This document shows, in pieces, positions 34,275 to 45,845 of a stretch of DNA of 64,000 nt (its first letter is position 1; each line of letters opens with the position of its first letter). Below the pieces are notes generated by a model that was given only the letters and a program-made list of their open reading frames with translations, was not told the DNA's origin and made no database searches. The DNA comes from Acidibrevibacterium fodinaquatile (GTDB taxonomy: Bacteria > Pseudomonadota > Alphaproteobacteria > Acetobacterales > Acetobacteraceae), in contig NZ_CP029176.1 in NCBI RefSeq assembly GCF_003352165.1, forward strand, positions 1,860,001 through 1,924,000, written 5' to 3'. The translations under genes and the position numbers were made by a program.

Positions 34275-35024
34275 ATGGCGGGAAGGCTTGCCGGCAAGAC
34301 CGCGCTCGTGACCGCGGCGGCGCAAGGGATCGGGCGGGCGAGCGCGCTCGCTTTCGCCGACGAGGGAGCGCGGGTGATCGCGACCGACGTCAATGAGGCG
34401 AAGCTCGCCGACCTCAAGGCGGGCAATCTCAGCACGAAGCGCCTCGACGTCATGGACCCGGCGGCGATCACCGCGCTCGCGGCTGAAACCGGCGCGATCG
34501 ATATCCTCTTCAACTGCGCCGGCTTCGTCCATCAAGGCAGTATTCTCGACGCGACCGAGGAGGAATGGCAATTCGCCTTCGACCTCAATGTGCGCTCGAT
34601 GTTCCGCCTGATCCGCGCTTTCCTGCCCGGGATGCTCGCGCGGGGGGCTGGCTCGATCATCAACATGGCGTCGGCCGTCGGCAGCCTCAAAGGCGCGCCG
34701 AATCGCTTCGTTTATGGCGCGAGCAAGGCGGCGGTAGTCGGGATCACCAAATCGGTCGCCGCCGATACCGTCACCCGCGGCGTGCGTTGCAACTGTATCT
34801 GCCCCGGCACCATCCAGACGCCGAGCCTCGATGACCGTATCGCCGCCAATGCCGCGCAGGCGGGGTCGGTGGAGGCGGCGCGGGCGGCGTTCGTCGCCCG
34901 CCAGGCGATGGGGCGCTTGGGCACACCAGAGGAGATCGCGGCGCTCGCCGTCTATCTCGCCAGCGACGAATCCCGCTTCGTCACTGGCCAGGCGATGGTG
35001 ATCGACGGCGGTTGGACGATTTGA
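34275..35024 (+). CDS. short-chain dehydrogenase/reductase
   Basis: 249 residues of the classical SDR family. Cofactor motif TAAAQGIGRASALAFADEG, an acidic residue after the second strand (IATDVNE) indicating NAD preference, NAG-type motif NCAGFVHQGS, catalytic Ser in MASAVGSLKGAPNRF, and YGASK with Tyr and Lys. It resembles the branch containing 2-keto-3-deoxy-L-fuconate dehydrogenase and type-2 3-hydroxybutyrate dehydrogenase. Next to a sugar-acid dehydratase the former is attractive, but not proven. A strong AAGGAGG precedes ATG 34275, overlapping the stop of the inserted gene. Confidence 0.87.
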   Translation: MAGRLAGKTALVTAAAQGIGRASALAFADEGARVIATDVNEAKLADLKAGNLSTKRLDVMDPAAITALAAETGAIDILFNCAGFVHQGSILDATEEEWQFAFDLNVRSMFRLIRAFLPGMLARGAGSIINMASAVGSLKGAPNRFVYGASKAAVVGITKSVAADTVTRGVRCNCICPGTIQTPSLDDRIAANAAQAGSVEAARAAFVARQAMGRLGTPEEIAALAVYLASDESRFVTGQAMVIDGGWTI

Positions 35025-35042
35025 TCGGAGAAGGAAACCGCC

Positions 35043-36245
<1,203 letters not shown>

Positions 36246-36254
36246 CCCGCCACC

Positions 36255-36282
36255 CGCCCCGCCGCGTTGACCGGGCGGGGCG
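36255..36282 (+). terminator. possible terminator between thiolase and sdhC
   Basis: CGCCCCGCC and GGCGGGGCG form 9-bp perfect arms around a 10-base loop, 9 bases after the thiolase stop. Only a short AT run (GGATTATT) follows, so termination is plausible but the element could also be a chance GC-rich dyad. Confidence 0.4.
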
Positions 36283-36348
36283 CCGGGATTATTGACGAAA
36301 CCTGTCAGCCGATCAGAGCAGGCTGGTCAGTTCGGGGGATATGAAGGC

Positions 36349-36780
36349 ATGAAGGACGCGCCGAGCGCGTTGAGAATGGCGCGCAACAGCGACGGCAAAT
36401 GGGTCGAGCGCCCGCTTTCGCCGCATTTGCAGATCTATCGCCCGCAAATCAGCTCCGCGCTTTCGATTTTCCATCGCTTCACCGGGGTCGGGCTCGGGGT
36501 CGGCACGCTGCTTTTGGTTTGGTGGCTCGCGGCTGCCGCCGGGAGCGATGCCGACTATGCCCGCGCTGCCGGGTTCATCGGCTCGCCCCTCGGGCTTTTG
36601 CTGCTGTTTCTCTGGACCGCGGCGTTGGTCTATCACTTCCTCAACGGCATTCGTCATCTCGCCTGGGATGCCGGGCACGGGTTCGAATTGCCGCAGATGC
36701 ATGCGAGCGGGAAGTTGGTGGTGATCGCGACCATCGTCCTGACCCTGCTCATCTGGGTCGTCGGCCTGATGGTCTGGTAG
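36349..36780 (+). CDS. sdhC: succinate dehydrogenase cytochrome b556 subunit
   Basis: 143 residues from ATG 36349; an upstream TTG at 36292 is less likely. The N-terminus has the family signature RPLSPHLQIYRPQISSALSI followed by FHRFTG. Three membrane helices follow, with LVYHFLNGIRHLAWDAG containing the His that ligates heme b. SdhC anchors the catalytic subunits and forms the ubiquinone site. First gene of sdhCDAB, 4 bases before sdhD. Confidence 0.93.
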   Translation: MKDAPSALRMARNSDGKWVERPLSPHLQIYRPQISSALSIFHRFTGVGLGVGTLLLVWWLAAAAGSDADYARAAGFIGSPLGLLLLFLWTAALVYHFLNGIRHLAWDAGHGFELPQMHASGKLVVIATIVLTLLIWVVGLMVW

Positions 36781-36784
36781 GGGA

Positions 36785-37183
36785 ATGAAGGTGAGTAAGA
36801 CGCACATGATCACGATGCGCTCGCCGCTCGGGCGGGTGCGGGGGCTTGGGTCGGCGAAATCCGGGACCGCGCATTGGTGGGCGCAGCGCTTGACCGCGAT
36901 CGCGCTGGTGCCGCTCGCGATCTGGTTCGTGTTCGCGGTTCTTGCGCATCTCGGCGCGCCGCGCGAGGCCGTTGCGCATTGGATGGGGCGGCCGATCAAC
37001 GCGGTTCTGCTGCTCGCGCTGATCATCGCCCTCTTTCATCATCTCCATCTCGGCTTGCAAGTGGTGATCGAGGACTACATCCATACCGAGGCGGCGCGGC
37101 TCGCCGTGCTCCTCCTGATGCGGGCGGTGGTGGCGCTTTTGTTCCTGACTGCCCTGATCGCCATTTTGCGGATGGCGCTCTGA
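36785..37183 (+). CDS. sdhD: succinate dehydrogenase membrane anchor subunit
   Basis: 132 residues, three predicted membrane helices. MRSPLGRVRGLGSAKSGTAH and WWAQRLTAIALVPLAIWFVF are the typical alphaproteobacterial SdhD start, and LFHHLHLGLQVVIEDYIHTE holds the conserved His and Asp-Tyr region of the quinone site. An internal Met (residue 11) could also start it, but GGGGAATGAAGG spacing favours the first. Followed by sdhA after 70 bases. Confidence 0.92.
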   Translation: MKVSKTHMITMRSPLGRVRGLGSAKSGTAHWWAQRLTAIALVPLAIWFVFAVLAHLGAPREAVAHWMGRPINAVLLLALIIALFHHLHLGLQVVIEDYIHTEAARLAVLLLMRAVVALLFLTALIAILRMAL

Positions 37184-37253
37184 CCGCCACGGCCGCATGT
37201 CAACTGACCGATGAAGAGGGAGTCCGCTGATACGCGGGCTCGAGGACGAAAAA

Positions 37254-39065
37254 ATGAACGCGATTTCGAAGCCTTCGATCGGTGCCTATGACGTTATCGA
37301 CCACGCTTATGAGGTCATCGTCGTCGGCGCCGGCGGCGCCGGACTGCGGGCAACGCTCGGCATGGGGGCGGCGGGGCTCAAGACCGCCTGCATCACCAAG
37401 GTTTTCCCGACCCGCAGCCACACCGTTGCGGCGCAAGGCGGCGTCGCCGCTTCGCTCAGTAATATGAGCGCGGATGACTGGCGTTGGCACATGTATGACA
37501 CCGTCAAGGGCTCGGATTGGCTCGGCGATCAGGACGCGATCGAATATATGTGCCGCGAGGCGGTGCCGGCGGTCTATGAACTCGAGCATTTCGGCGTCCC
37601 GTTCAGCCGCACCGAAGACGGTAAAATTTATCAGCGCCCGTTCGGCGGGCACATGATGGAGTATGGCAAAACCCCGGCGCAACGGGCTTGTGCCGCCGCC
37701 GACCGCACCGGCCACGCCATCCTGCACACGCTCTATCAGCAAAGCCTCAAGCACGGCGTCGAGTTTTTCATCGAGTATTTCGCGATCGATCTGATCATGG
37801 ATGAGGAGGGCGCGTGCCGCGGCGTCCTCGCCTGGTGTCTCGATGACGGCACGATGCATCGCTTCCGCGCCCCGCTCGTCGTGCTCGCGACCGGCGGTTA
37901 TGGCCGAGCCTTTTTCTCCTGCACCTCCGCCCATACCTGCACCGGCGATGGCGCTGGCATGGTGCTACGCGCCGGGTTGCCGACCCAGGACATGGAATTC
38001 GTGCAATTCCACCCAACCGGCATCTTCCCCGCCGGCTGCCTGATCACCGAAGGTGCGCGCGGTGAGGGCGGCTATCTCACCAATGCCGAGGGCGAGCGCT
38101 TCATGGAGCGCTATGCGCCGACCGCGAAGGATCTCGCCTCGCGCGATGTCGTGTCCCGCTCGATGACCATCGAAATCAACGAAGGGCGCGGCTGCGGGCC
38201 GAATAAGGACCATATCCTGCTGCATCTCGAGCATCTCGGCGCCGAGATCCTGCATCAGCGCCTGCCCGGCATTTCCGAGACCGCGCGGGTGTTTGCCGGC
38301 GTTGATGTCACCAAGGCGCCGATCCCGGTGTTGCCAACGGTGCATTACAACATGGGCGGCATCCCGACCAATATTCACGCGGAAGTGCTGCGCCCGACCC
38401 AGGATAACCCGGACGCGGTGGTGCCGGGGCTGATGGCGATCGGCGAGGCGGCGTGTGTTTCCGTCCATGGCGCCAATCGGCTTGGCTGCAATTCTCTGCT
38501 CGATATCATCGTCTTCGGCCGCGCCGCCGCCCTCCGCGCCGCCGAAATCGTCAAGCCCGGCGCCAAGATCGCGCCCCTTCCGGCACGCGCCGGCGAGGCG
38601 GCGCTCGATCGCTTCGATGGCGTCCGCCATGCCAAGGGCGCGACCCGCGTCGCCGAACTGCGCGAGGCGATGCAGCGCACCATGCAAAGCCACGCCGCCG
38701 TGTTCCGCACCGCCAAGAGCCTCGCCGAGGGGGTTGCGAAAATGAAAACTCTTTGGGACGGCATGGCGGATATGACCCTCAGCGACCGCAGCCTGATTTG
38801 GAACAGCGATCTCATGGAGGCGTTGGAACTGAGCAATCTCATGGGCAACGCGCTTACCACCATCACCAGCGCCGAGGCCCGCCATGAAAGCCGCGGCGCT
38901 CACGCCCATGACGATTACCCCGAGCGCGACGATGCCGAGTGGATGAAGCACTCGCTCTCCTGGTGCGATGCCAAGGGCGAAGTCACGCTCGCCTATCGCC
39001 CGGTGAAGATGCAGACGCTTTCCAACGAAGTGTCGGTGTTTCCTCCCAAAAAGCGGGTCTATTGA
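37254..39065 (+). CDS. sdhA: succinate dehydrogenase flavoprotein subunit
   Basis: 603 residues. Dinucleotide fold GAGGAG at residues 25-30, the FAD-linking His in [11 protein letters not shown] (RSHT at 54-57), active-site stretch [20 protein letters not shown], and [20 protein letters not shown]. The C-terminal [20 protein letters not shown] and [18 protein letters not shown] are standard. Oxidises succinate to fumarate in the TCA cycle and passes electrons to SdhB. Confidence 0.97.
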   Translation: MNAISKPSIGAYDVIDHAYEVIVVGAGGAGLRATLGMGAAGLKTACITKVFPTRSHTVAAQGGVAASLSNMSADDWRWHMYDTVKGSDWLGDQDAIEYMCREAVPAVYELEHFGVPFSRTEDGKIYQRPFGGHMMEYGKTPAQRACAAADRTGHAILHTLYQQSLKHGVEFFIEYFAIDLIMDEEGACRGVLAWCLDDGTMHRFRAPLVVLATGGYGRAFFSCTSAHTCTGDGAGMVLRAGLPTQDMEFVQFHPTGIFPAGCLITEGARGEGGYLTNAEGERFMERYAPTAKDLASRDVVSRSMTIEINEGRGCGPNKDHILLHLEHLGAEILHQRLPGISETARVFAGVDVTKAPIPVLPTVHYNMGGIPTNIHAEVLRPTQDNPDAVVPGLMAIGEAACVSVHGANRLGCNSLLDIIVFGRAAALRAAEIVKPGAKIAPLPARAGEAALDRFDGVRHAKGATRVAELREAMQRTMQSHAAVFRTAKSLAEGVAKMKTLWDGMADMTLSDRSLIWNSDLMEALELSNLMGNALTTITSAEARHESRGAHAHDDYPERDDAEWMKHSLSWCDAKGEVTLAYRPVKMQTLSNEVSVFPPKKRVY

Positions 39066-39084
39066 GCACCGAGAGGCAGACAAC

Positions 39085-39867
39085 ATGGTCGAATTCGCAC
39101 TTCCCGCCAATTCCAAGGTCGGCCGGGGAAAGACCCACCCGGCGCCCAGCGGCGCCAAGCGCGCGAAAGAGTTCCGCATCTATCGCTGGAGCCCCGATGA
39201 CGGCCAAAAGCCGCGCATGGACAGCTACACGATCGATCTCGACCAGTGCGGGCCGATGGTGTTGGACGCGCTGATCAAAATCAAGAACGAGGTCGACAGC
39301 TCGCTCACCTTCCGCCGCTCCTGCCGCGAGGGCATTTGCGGCTCCTGCGCGATGAATATCGACGGCACCAATACCCTTGCCTGTCTGAAGCCGATCGATG
39401 AGGTGAAAGACGCGGTCCGCATCAATCCGCTGCCGCATATGCCGGTGGTGAAGGATCTGGTACCTGATCTGACAGGGGCCTATGCCCAGTTGCGCAGCAT
39501 CGAGCCCTGGATGCAGGCCGACACGCCGCCGCCGCCCGATGCCGAGCGGCGCCAGAGCCCGGACGAACGCGCCGCCCTCGATGGCATGTGGGAGTGCATT
39601 CTGTGCTTCTGCTGCACGACGAGCTGCCCGAGCTATTGGTGGAACGGCGATCGCTATCTCGGCCCGGCGGTGCTGCTCGCCGCCTATCGCTGGATCGCCG
39701 ACAGCCGTGACGAGGCCACGGGCAAACGGCTCGACGCCTTGGAAGACCCGTTCAAGCTCTATCGCTGCCACACCATCATGAACTGCACCCAGACCTGCCC
39801 CAAGGGCCTCAACCCGGCCAAGGCGATCGGCAAGATCAAGCAATTGCTGGTCGAGCGCCAGGTCTGA
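39085..39867 (+). CDS. sdhB: succinate dehydrogenase iron-sulfur subunit
   Basis: 260 residues with all three clusters visible: [2Fe-2S] in [20 protein letters not shown] and the later C of LACLKP; [4Fe-4S] and [3Fe-4S] in [17 protein letters not shown] and [17 protein letters not shown]. It relays electrons from SdhA flavin to ubiquinone. The gene follows sdhA by 19 bases. No TCA-cycle genes follow it. Confidence 0.97.
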   Translation: MVEFALPANSKVGRGKTHPAPSGAKRAKEFRIYRWSPDDGQKPRMDSYTIDLDQCGPMVLDALIKIKNEVDSSLTFRRSCREGICGSCAMNIDGTNTLACLKPIDEVKDAVRINPLPHMPVVKDLVPDLTGAYAQLRSIEPWMQADTPPPPDAERRQSPDERAALDGMWECILCFCCTTSCPSYWWNGDRYLGPAVLLAAYRWIADSRDEATGKRLDALEDPFKLYRCHTIMNCTQTCPKGLNPAKAIGKIKQLLVERQV

Positions 39868-39895
39868 CCCAACGCGGGGCACAAGGCGGCGGGTG

Positions 39896-40558
39896 ATGTT
39901 CGCGGGCGATATCACCGCGCCGCGCCGGCGGCTTGCCGCCTGGGCGGATAGCGTCTTTGTCGATCACGCGTTTTTTCGGATTTTCTGGCATAATTTCGCG
40001 ACCGTCGCGGAAGGCCGTCTTTATCGCGCCAATCACCCGACGCCGGCCTGGCTCGCCTATGCGGCACGGCGCTATGGCTTGCGCACGGTGATCAATCTTC
40101 GCGGCGCGCGGGCTTGCGGCTCGGATGCTTTGACCCGCGATGCCGCCGCGCGGCTCGGCCTTCGCCATATCTACGCCCCGTTCGAGAGCCGCGGTGCCCC
40201 GCATCGCGACCGCATCCTCAATCTCGCGGCGATTTTCGCCGAGATGCGCGAGCCGGCGCTGATCCATTGCAAATCCGGCGCCGATCGCGCCGGGCTTGCG
40301 GCTGGTCTCTTCATCCTGATCCAAGGCGGCACCTCGGCGCAGGCGCTGGCGCAGCTTTCCTTGCGCTTTCTCCATTTCCGCCACTCGTCGACCGGCATTC
40401 TGGATGCGTTTTTCGCGATGTATGCGCGCGAGGGGGAAGGCCGAAAGCCGTTTCTGGACTGGGTGCGCGAGGAGTATCACGAAGACCGTCTGCGCGCCGA
40501 ATTCCGCCCGCGCCGTTTCGCGAGCCTCCTCAATGACCGGGTGCTGGCGCGCGAATAG
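39896..40558 (+). CDS. tyrosine/dual-specificity phosphatase-like protein
   Basis: 220 residues, starting at ATG 39896 (a GTG 3 bases earlier is open). The P-loop LIHCKSGADRAGLAAGLFIL carries the Cys and Arg, and LRTVINLRGARACGSDALTR supplies the general-acid region. The N-terminal FWHNFATVAEGRLYRANHPT matches a small family of proteobacterial phosphatases of unknown substrate. It follows sdhB by 28 bases but has no evident link with respiration. The 3' end overlaps the MFS gene by 29 bases on the other strand. Confidence 0.85.
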   Translation: MFAGDITAPRRRLAAWADSVFVDHAFFRIFWHNFATVAEGRLYRANHPTPAWLAYAARRYGLRTVINLRGARACGSDALTRDAAARLGLRHIYAPFESRGAPHRDRILNLAAIFAEMREPALIHCKSGADRAGLAAGLFILIQGGTSAQALAQLSLRFLHFRHSSTGILDAFFAMYAREGEGRKPFLDWVREEYHEDRLRAEFRPRRFASLLNDRVLARE

Positions 40559-41858
40559 GTGCCGCGATGTCATCCTCGCCACGCAGCGCTGCCGCCGTGA
40601 TCGGCCCCCTGATCACCACGAAATAGGCGATCGCGGAGAAAACGCCGATCGCCGCACCCACCAGAAGGGCCGGGACGAACGAGCCGGTCTTGGTGACGAT
40701 CAAGGCGGTGACGGTCGGGGCTAGCGCGCCGCCGAGATAGCCGCCGAAATTCTGAATGGCGCCGATCGAGGCGGTATAATTCGGCGGCGCCGCGACGGAT
40801 GCCATCGCCCAGCAACTGCTCGAGGTCGCATAGCCGAGGAAAACGGCGGCCGAGATGCAGGCGATGGCGACCGTGTTGCTTTCGACCTCGGCGGCGAGAA
40901 CGGTAAAAAGCGCCATGCCGATGAGGGCGAGCGACATCGGAACTTTGCGCGCGTTGATCGGCGAGAGCCCCAATCGCGCCAGCACATCGACGATCCAACC
41001 GCCGAAAATCCCACCGACGACGCCGGCAACCGACGGGATGGCCGCCGCCCAGCCGGTTTTGGCGATCGTCATATGGCGCTCGATTTCGAGATAGCCGGGG
41101 AGCCAGGCGGTATAGACCCAGGTGAGATAAATCGTGCCGAAATAGCCGAGAATCATCCCCCAGGTCATGCGAAAGCGAAACAGCCGCCGCCATTCGGCAA
41201 ACCGCGTCGGCGCGCGCGCACCGGGCGGGTCGCCTTCTGTGACGATCTCGGTTTCCTCGCGTGATAGGAGGACAGTTTCGATATCGCGATAAATCAGATA
41301 CCAAAGACCGGCGACGACGAGGCCGGCAAATCCCATAATCAGGAACATCCAGCGCCAGCCGAAAGCGAGCATGAGAAAGGTGAGCAGGGGCGCGCCGATG
41401 GCGTTGCCGAGGGTCGAGGCGCAATTGAAAATGCCGGTCGCGAGACCACGATTGCGCACCGGAAACCAGTCCTTGACGACGCGCGCGCCGGTCGGAAATT
41501 GCGGCGCTTCGCCAAGGCCGAGCAACATGCGGGCGGCGAAAAACTCGCCGAAATTGCGCACAAGCCCGCCCAAAGCCTGCGCGCCCGACCACAAAGCGAG
41601 GCCGAGCGACAGCAAAAGCCGTGGCCCGAGGCGATCGACCAAGGCGCCGGCCGGAAGCTGCGCGAAGGCATAGGCCCAAAGAAACGCCGACAGCAGATAC
41701 CCCATATCGTTGATCGAGAGACCGAGATCATGGCGGACCAAGGGGTTGGCGATCGCCAGCGTCGCGCGGTCGATGTAATTGACGACGCCGCTCAGCACGA
41801 GAAGTGTGAGCGCCGCACGCTGCATGAAGCGGATACGAGGCGTCGGGGCGGCGGCCAT
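40530..41858 (-). CDS. MFS transporter, anion:cation symporter (ACS) type
   Basis: 442 residues from ATG 41858, with GGAGGA 8 bases upstream; the longer frame to 41891 lacks support. Twelve membrane helices in two sixes. N-terminal VNYIDRATLAIANPLVRHDL and FGEFFAARMLLGLGEAPQFP are the ACS-family signatures, as in hexuronate, glucarate and galactonate carriers. Such transporters would suit the sugar-acid dehydratase at 31822, which is an inference from family only. The substrate is not readable. Confidence 0.87.
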   Translation of the reverse strand: MAAAPTPRIRFMQRAALTLLVLSGVVNYIDRATLAIANPLVRHDLGLSINDMGYLLSAFLWAYAFAQLPAGALVDRLGPRLLLSLGLALWSGAQALGGLVRNFGEFFAARMLLGLGEAPQFPTGARVVKDWFPVRNRGLATGIFNCASTLGNAIGAPLLTFLMLAFGWRWMFLIMGFAGLVVAGLWYLIYRDIETVLLSREETEIVTEGDPPGARAPTRFAEWRRLFRFRMTWGMILGYFGTIYLTWVYTAWLPGYLEIERHMTIAKTGWAAAIPSVAGVVGGIFGGWIVDVLARLGLSPINARKVPMSLALIGMALFTVLAAEVESNTVAIACISAAVFLGYATSSSCWAMASVAAPPNYTASIGAIQNFGGYLGGALAPTVTALIVTKTGSFVPALLVGAAIGVFSAIAYFVVIRGPITAAALRGEDDIAAPIRAPAPGH

Positions 41859-42042
41859 GGGTCTGTTTCCTCCGAATATTTCGCGCAGCATGCCGGGTCG
41901 CGCGCGATCAATCCAGCCCCGTTCAGGCCGGTCTTGCGAGAGGCGCTCGCAAGACGCGCCCCATTGCCAAGCCGCGATCAGGGGGCGCCGCGGCCAACCC
42001 CGGTTCTGGTCACGTCCGGCCGCAATCGGCTAATATCAGCGC

Positions 42043-42558
42043 ATGCGCATCCGCACCGCCGCTCTCCCCGACATTCCCGAAATCCAAGCGATCTACGCGC
42101 ATCACGTGCTCACCGGCACCGGCACTTTCGAGGAGGTCCCGCCCTCGGTCGAGGAGATGGCGGCGCGATTCGCAACCCTGACCGATGCCGGGGCGATTTG
42201 GCGGGTTGCCGCGGATGCGACGGGGGTTCTCGGCTATGCTTACGCCGCGCGCTATCACACCCGCTCAGCCTACCGCTTTACCGCCGAAGATAGCGTTTAT
42301 GTCCGCGATGACCAGCGTGGGCGTGGCGTCGGGCGGGCGTTGCTTGCCGAACTCATCGCCGCCGCGACCGCGGCCGGGTTTCGCCAGATGCTGGCGGTGA
42401 TCGGCGATTCGGCGAATGTCGGCTCGATTGCGCTCCATCGCGGCGCCGGCTTTGCCGAGGCCGGGCGTTACCGCTCGGTCGGCTATAAATTCGGGCGCTG
42501 GCGCGATGTCGTGCTGATGCAGCGCGCGCTCGGCGAGGGCGATACCACGCCGCCCTGA
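42043..42558 (+). CDS. GNAT N-acetyltransferase (phosphinothricin-type)
   Basis: 171 residues, complete. [20 protein letters not shown] at the start, [17 protein letters not shown], and acetyl-CoA loop [20 protein letters not shown] are characteristic of the PAT/BAR group that N-acetylates phosphinothricin, methionine sulfone or related amino acid analogues. The C-terminal [20 protein letters not shown] also fits. A stand-alone gene between the divergent MFS gene and leuS. Confidence 0.88.
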   Translation: MRIRTAALPDIPEIQAIYAHHVLTGTGTFEEVPPSVEEMAARFATLTDAGAIWRVAADATGVLGYAYAARYHTRSAYRFTAEDSVYVRDDQRGRGVGRALLAELIAAATAAGFRQMLAVIGDSANVGSIALHRGAGFAEAGRYRSVGYKFGRWRDVVLMQRALGEGDTTPP

Positions 42559-42646
42559 GGCCGGCGCCGGCGCGGGTTGCCGAGAGCGGGCGCTTGGGCA
42601 TAAAGACGCTCTCGATCTTCCCCTCAAGACGAAAGCGAACCGCGCC

Positions 42647-45253
42647 TTGGCCTCTCCTGCTCCCGAGCCTCACCGTTACGATTTTGCCGCCGCCGAGCCC
42701 CGCTGGCAGCGGGAATGGGCGGCGCGCGGCTGTTTTCATGTCGCCGACTGCCCGGCCGACGGGCGGCGCAAATATTATGTCCTGGAGATGTTTCCCTACC
42801 CCTCGGGGCGCATCCATATGGGGCATGTGCGCAACTACACGCTCGGCGATGTGGTGGCGCGGTATCAGCGCGCGCGCGGCGCGGTGGTTCTGCACCCGAT
42901 GGGCTGGGACGCGTTCGGCCTCCCTGCCGAGAACGCGGCGCGCGAACGCGGCATCCACCCGGCGCGCTGGACCTATGACAATATCGCGACCATGCGCGGC
43001 GAATTGCAGCGTATGGGGCTCTCGCTCGACTGGAGCCGCGAATTCGCGACCTGCGATCCGAGCTATTATCGTCATCAACAGGCGCTGTTTCTCGATTTTC
43101 TCAAGGCCGGCCTCGTCGAGCGCCGGGAAGCCTGGGTCAACTGGGATCCGATCGATCAGACCGTGCTCGCCAATGAGCAGGTGATCGACGGGCGCGGCTG
43201 GCGCTCGGGCGCGCCGGTCGAGAAAAAGCTACTCTCGCAATGGTTTCTCAAGATCACCCGCTTCGCGCCCGATCTCCTCGCGGCCCTCGAGACGCTGGAG
43301 CGTTGGCCGGAGCGGGTGCGGGTTATGCAGGAGAAATGGATCGGCCGCAGCGAAGGCGCGCGCGTGCGCTTTCCGCTTACCGAGGCCAAAGCCGATTTCG
43401 CCGCGATCGAGGTCTATACCACGCGCCCGGACACGCTTTATGGCATGTCGTTTCTCGCGCTGGCGCCGGAGCATCCGCTGGCCGCGGCGCTTTCCGCCGA
43501 AAACCCCGCGATCGCTGCCTTCATCGCCGAATGCCGGCGTCTTGGCACCAGCGAGGCGGTGATCGAGACCGCCGAGAAGCAGGGGTTGGACACCGGCCTT
43601 CGCGTCCGCCATCCGTTTCTCCCCGATCAGACATTTCCCGTCTGGATCGCCAATTTCGTGCTCATGGAGTACGGCACCGGCGCGATTTTCGGCTGCCCCG
43701 CGCATGATCAGCGCGATCTCGATTTCGCCCGCAAATACCGCCTGCCGGTGCGCCCGGTGGTGCTGCCGCCGGGGGCCGAGGCAGCCTCGTTTGCGATCGG
43801 CGATGAGGCCTATGACGGGCCGGGCGCGGTATTCAACTCCGGCTTTCTCGATGGTCTCGCGGCGGATGCGGCCAAACGCGCGGCGATCGAGGCTTTGGCG
43901 CGAGGCGGGCACGGCGAGGGCGTCGTCAATTGGCGGCTGCGCGATTGGGGGGTGAGCCGGCAGCGCTATTGGGGCTGCCCGATCCCGGTCATTCATTGCG
44001 AGGCCTGCGGCGTGGTGCCGGCGCGGGATCTGCCGGTGCTGCTGCCTGAGGATGTCAGCTTCGACCGGCCCGGCAACCCGCTCGATCATCATCCGACATG
44101 GAAACATGTTCCCTGTCCCGATTGCGGTCGCCCGGCGCGGCGCGAGACCGACACGTTCGATACCTTCGTCGACAGCTCCTGGTATTTCGCCCGCTTTTGT
44201 AGCCCACGCGCCGAGCGCCCGGTCGATCCCGAAGCGGCGCGGCATTGGCTGCCGGTCGATCAATATATCGGCGGCATCGAGCACGCGATCCTCCATCTCC
44301 TCTATTCCCGCTTCTTCACCCGCGCCATGCGTGCGACCGGCCACCTCGCCCTCGATGAGCCGTTCGCCGGCCTCTTCACCCAGGGGATGGTGACGCATGC
44401 CAGCTATCGCGGCGCCGATGGCCGCTGGCTTTATCCCGACGAAGTCGAAACCTTCGCCGATGGCAGCGCGCGCCATCGCGACACCGGCGAGGCGGTCAGC
44501 GTCGGCCGTGTCGAGGCGATGTCGAAATCGAAGCGCAACACCGTCGATCCCGGCGCGATCATTGCGCGTTACGGCGCCGACACCGCGCGTTGGTTCATCC
44601 TCGCCGACAACCCGCCGGAACGCGACATGGAATGGACCGAAAGCGGCGTCCAGGGAGCGTTTCGTTTCATCCAACGACTTTATCGGCTGGTCGCCGAGAT
44701 CGCGGCCGAGGGCGCGGCGCCAAAGGTGGCATCGGCGAACCTTTCGGCCCCGGCCCGCGCTTTGCGCCAGGCAACCCATCGCGCCATCGCCGCGGTTACC
44801 GAGGCGCTGGAAAATTTCGGCTTCAATGTCGCCGTCGCGCGCATCCATCAACTTGCCAACGCGCTCGCCGAAACGCCCGCCGGCGCTGACGCCGATCTCC
44901 GCTTCGCCCGGCATGAGGCTGCGGGGACGCTTGCCCGGCTGGTCGCGCCGATGATGCCGCATCTTGCCGAGGAGTTGCAGACCCTTCTCGATCCCGAAGC
45001 GCGATTGGTCGCCGAACAGCCCTGGCCGGAAGCGGATCCCGCGCTGCTCGCCCGCGATCAGGTGACGATCGCAGTGCAGGTTCTGGGCAAACTTCGCGGC
45101 ACCGTGAGCCTGCCGCCGGGAAGCCCCGAGGCCGAGGTGGCGCAGCAGGCGCGGGCCGAGCCCAATGTCGCCAAGGCGCTTGCCGGCCGGCGCGTCGTCA
45201 AGCAGATTTTCGTCCCAGACCGGATCATCAATTTCGTCATCGCAGCAGACTGA
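42647..45253 (+). CDS. leuS: leucyl-tRNA synthetase
   Basis: 868 residues, class I synthetase. HIGH motif as [11 protein letters not shown] at residues 50-60, zinc-like insertion [13 protein letters not shown], editing domain including [20 protein letters not shown], and KMSKS as [12 protein letters not shown]. The initiator is a TTG at 42647, the only start keeping the [18 protein letters not shown]-terminus conserved; the ribosome site is weak. Followed by lptE and holA in the order usual for many proteobacteria. Confidence 0.96.
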   Translation: MASPAPEPHRYDFAAAEPRWQREWAARGCFHVADCPADGRRKYYVLEMFPYPSGRIHMGHVRNYTLGDVVARYQRARGAVVLHPMGWDAFGLPAENAARERGIHPARWTYDNIATMRGELQRMGLSLDWSREFATCDPSYYRHQQALFLDFLKAGLVERREAWVNWDPIDQTVLANEQVIDGRGWRSGAPVEKKLLSQWFLKITRFAPDLLAALETLERWPERVRVMQEKWIGRSEGARVRFPLTEAKADFAAIEVYTTRPDTLYGMSFLALAPEHPLAAALSAENPAIAAFIAECRRLGTSEAVIETAEKQGLDTGLRVRHPFLPDQTFPVWIANFVLMEYGTGAIFGCPAHDQRDLDFARKYRLPVRPVVLPPGAEAASFAIGDEAYDGPGAVFNSGFLDGLAADAAKRAAIEALARGGHGEGVVNWRLRDWGVSRQRYWGCPIPVIHCEACGVVPARDLPVLLPEDVSFDRPGNPLDHHPTWKHVPCPDCGRPARRETDTFDTFVDSSWYFARFCSPRAERPVDPEAARHWLPVDQYIGGIEHAILHLLYSRFFTRAMRATGHLALDEPFAGLFTQGMVTHASYRGADGRWLYPDEVETFADGSARHRDTGEAVSVGRVEAMSKSKRNTVDPGAIIARYGADTARWFILADNPPERDMEWTESGVQGAFRFIQRLYRLVAEIAAEGAAPKVASANLSAPARALRQATHRAIAAVTEALENFGFNVAVARIHQLANALAETPAGADADLRFARHEAAGTLARLVAPMMPHLAEELQTLLDPEARLVAEQPWPEADPALLARDQVTIAVQVLGKLRGTVSLPPGSPEAEVAQQARAEPNVAKALAGRRVVKQIFVPDRIINFVIAAD

Positions 45254-45275
45254 CTGTCTGATGGGGAGAGACGCG

Positions 45276-45845
45276 ATGCAGGATCATGCCCCACCCTTGC
45301 TTCTGTCTCGCCGGGCGCTGCTCTCCGCCGCCGCCAGCCTCGCGCCCGCGCTCGCCCTTCCCGGCTGTGGCTTCTCGCCGGTTTACGCGACAACCGCGAA
45401 CGGCGATCCGGCGCCGGAAGCGGTCGATCTCGCCGCCATCACCATCGGGCGAATCCCCGATCGCTCCGGCCAAGAGCTGAGCGAGGCGCTGCAGGAGCGC
45501 TTCAATTACGGCGGCGTCGGCGTCGCCCGGCGCTACGATCTCGACGTCAATTACAGCATCGGCGAGGAGAGCGTCGGCATCCAGCCCGATACTTCGGTCA
45601 CCTATCAGCGGGTGATCGCGAACGCGACCTGGACATTGCGCGGCCAGGATCCGGCGCATACCGTCATCACCACCGGCAAGGCGCACGCAATCGACGGGTA
45701 TAATTTCATCGACCAGCAATTTTTCGACTCCACCCTCGAGGACGAAAAAGTCCGCTGGCGTCTTTCGCGCACGATCGCCGACATGATCACCATGGAACTG
45801 ATCGCCTATTTCAAGCATCACCCGGCCAGCACCGACGCTTCATGA
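45276..45845 (+). CDS. lptE: LPS assembly lipoprotein LptE
   Basis: 189 residues from ATG 45276, GGGGAGAG six bases before it. A Sec/lipoprotein signal with a lipobox LALPGCGFSPVYA places the lipid on Cys. The C-terminal globular part ends SRTIADMITMELIAYFKHHP. LptE plugs LptD to deliver LPS to the outer membrane surface. Position between leuS and holA supports the call, because LptE sequences diverge. Overlaps holA by 4 bases. Confidence 0.9.
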   Translation: MQDHAPPLLLSRRALLSAAASLAPALALPGCGFSPVYATTANGDPAPEAVDLAAITIGRIPDRSGQELSEALQERFNYGGVGVARRYDLDVNYSIGEESVGIQPDTSVTYQRVIANATWTLRGQDPAHTVITTGKAHAIDGYNFIDQQFFDSTLEDEKVRWRLSRTIADMITMELIAYFKHHPASTDAS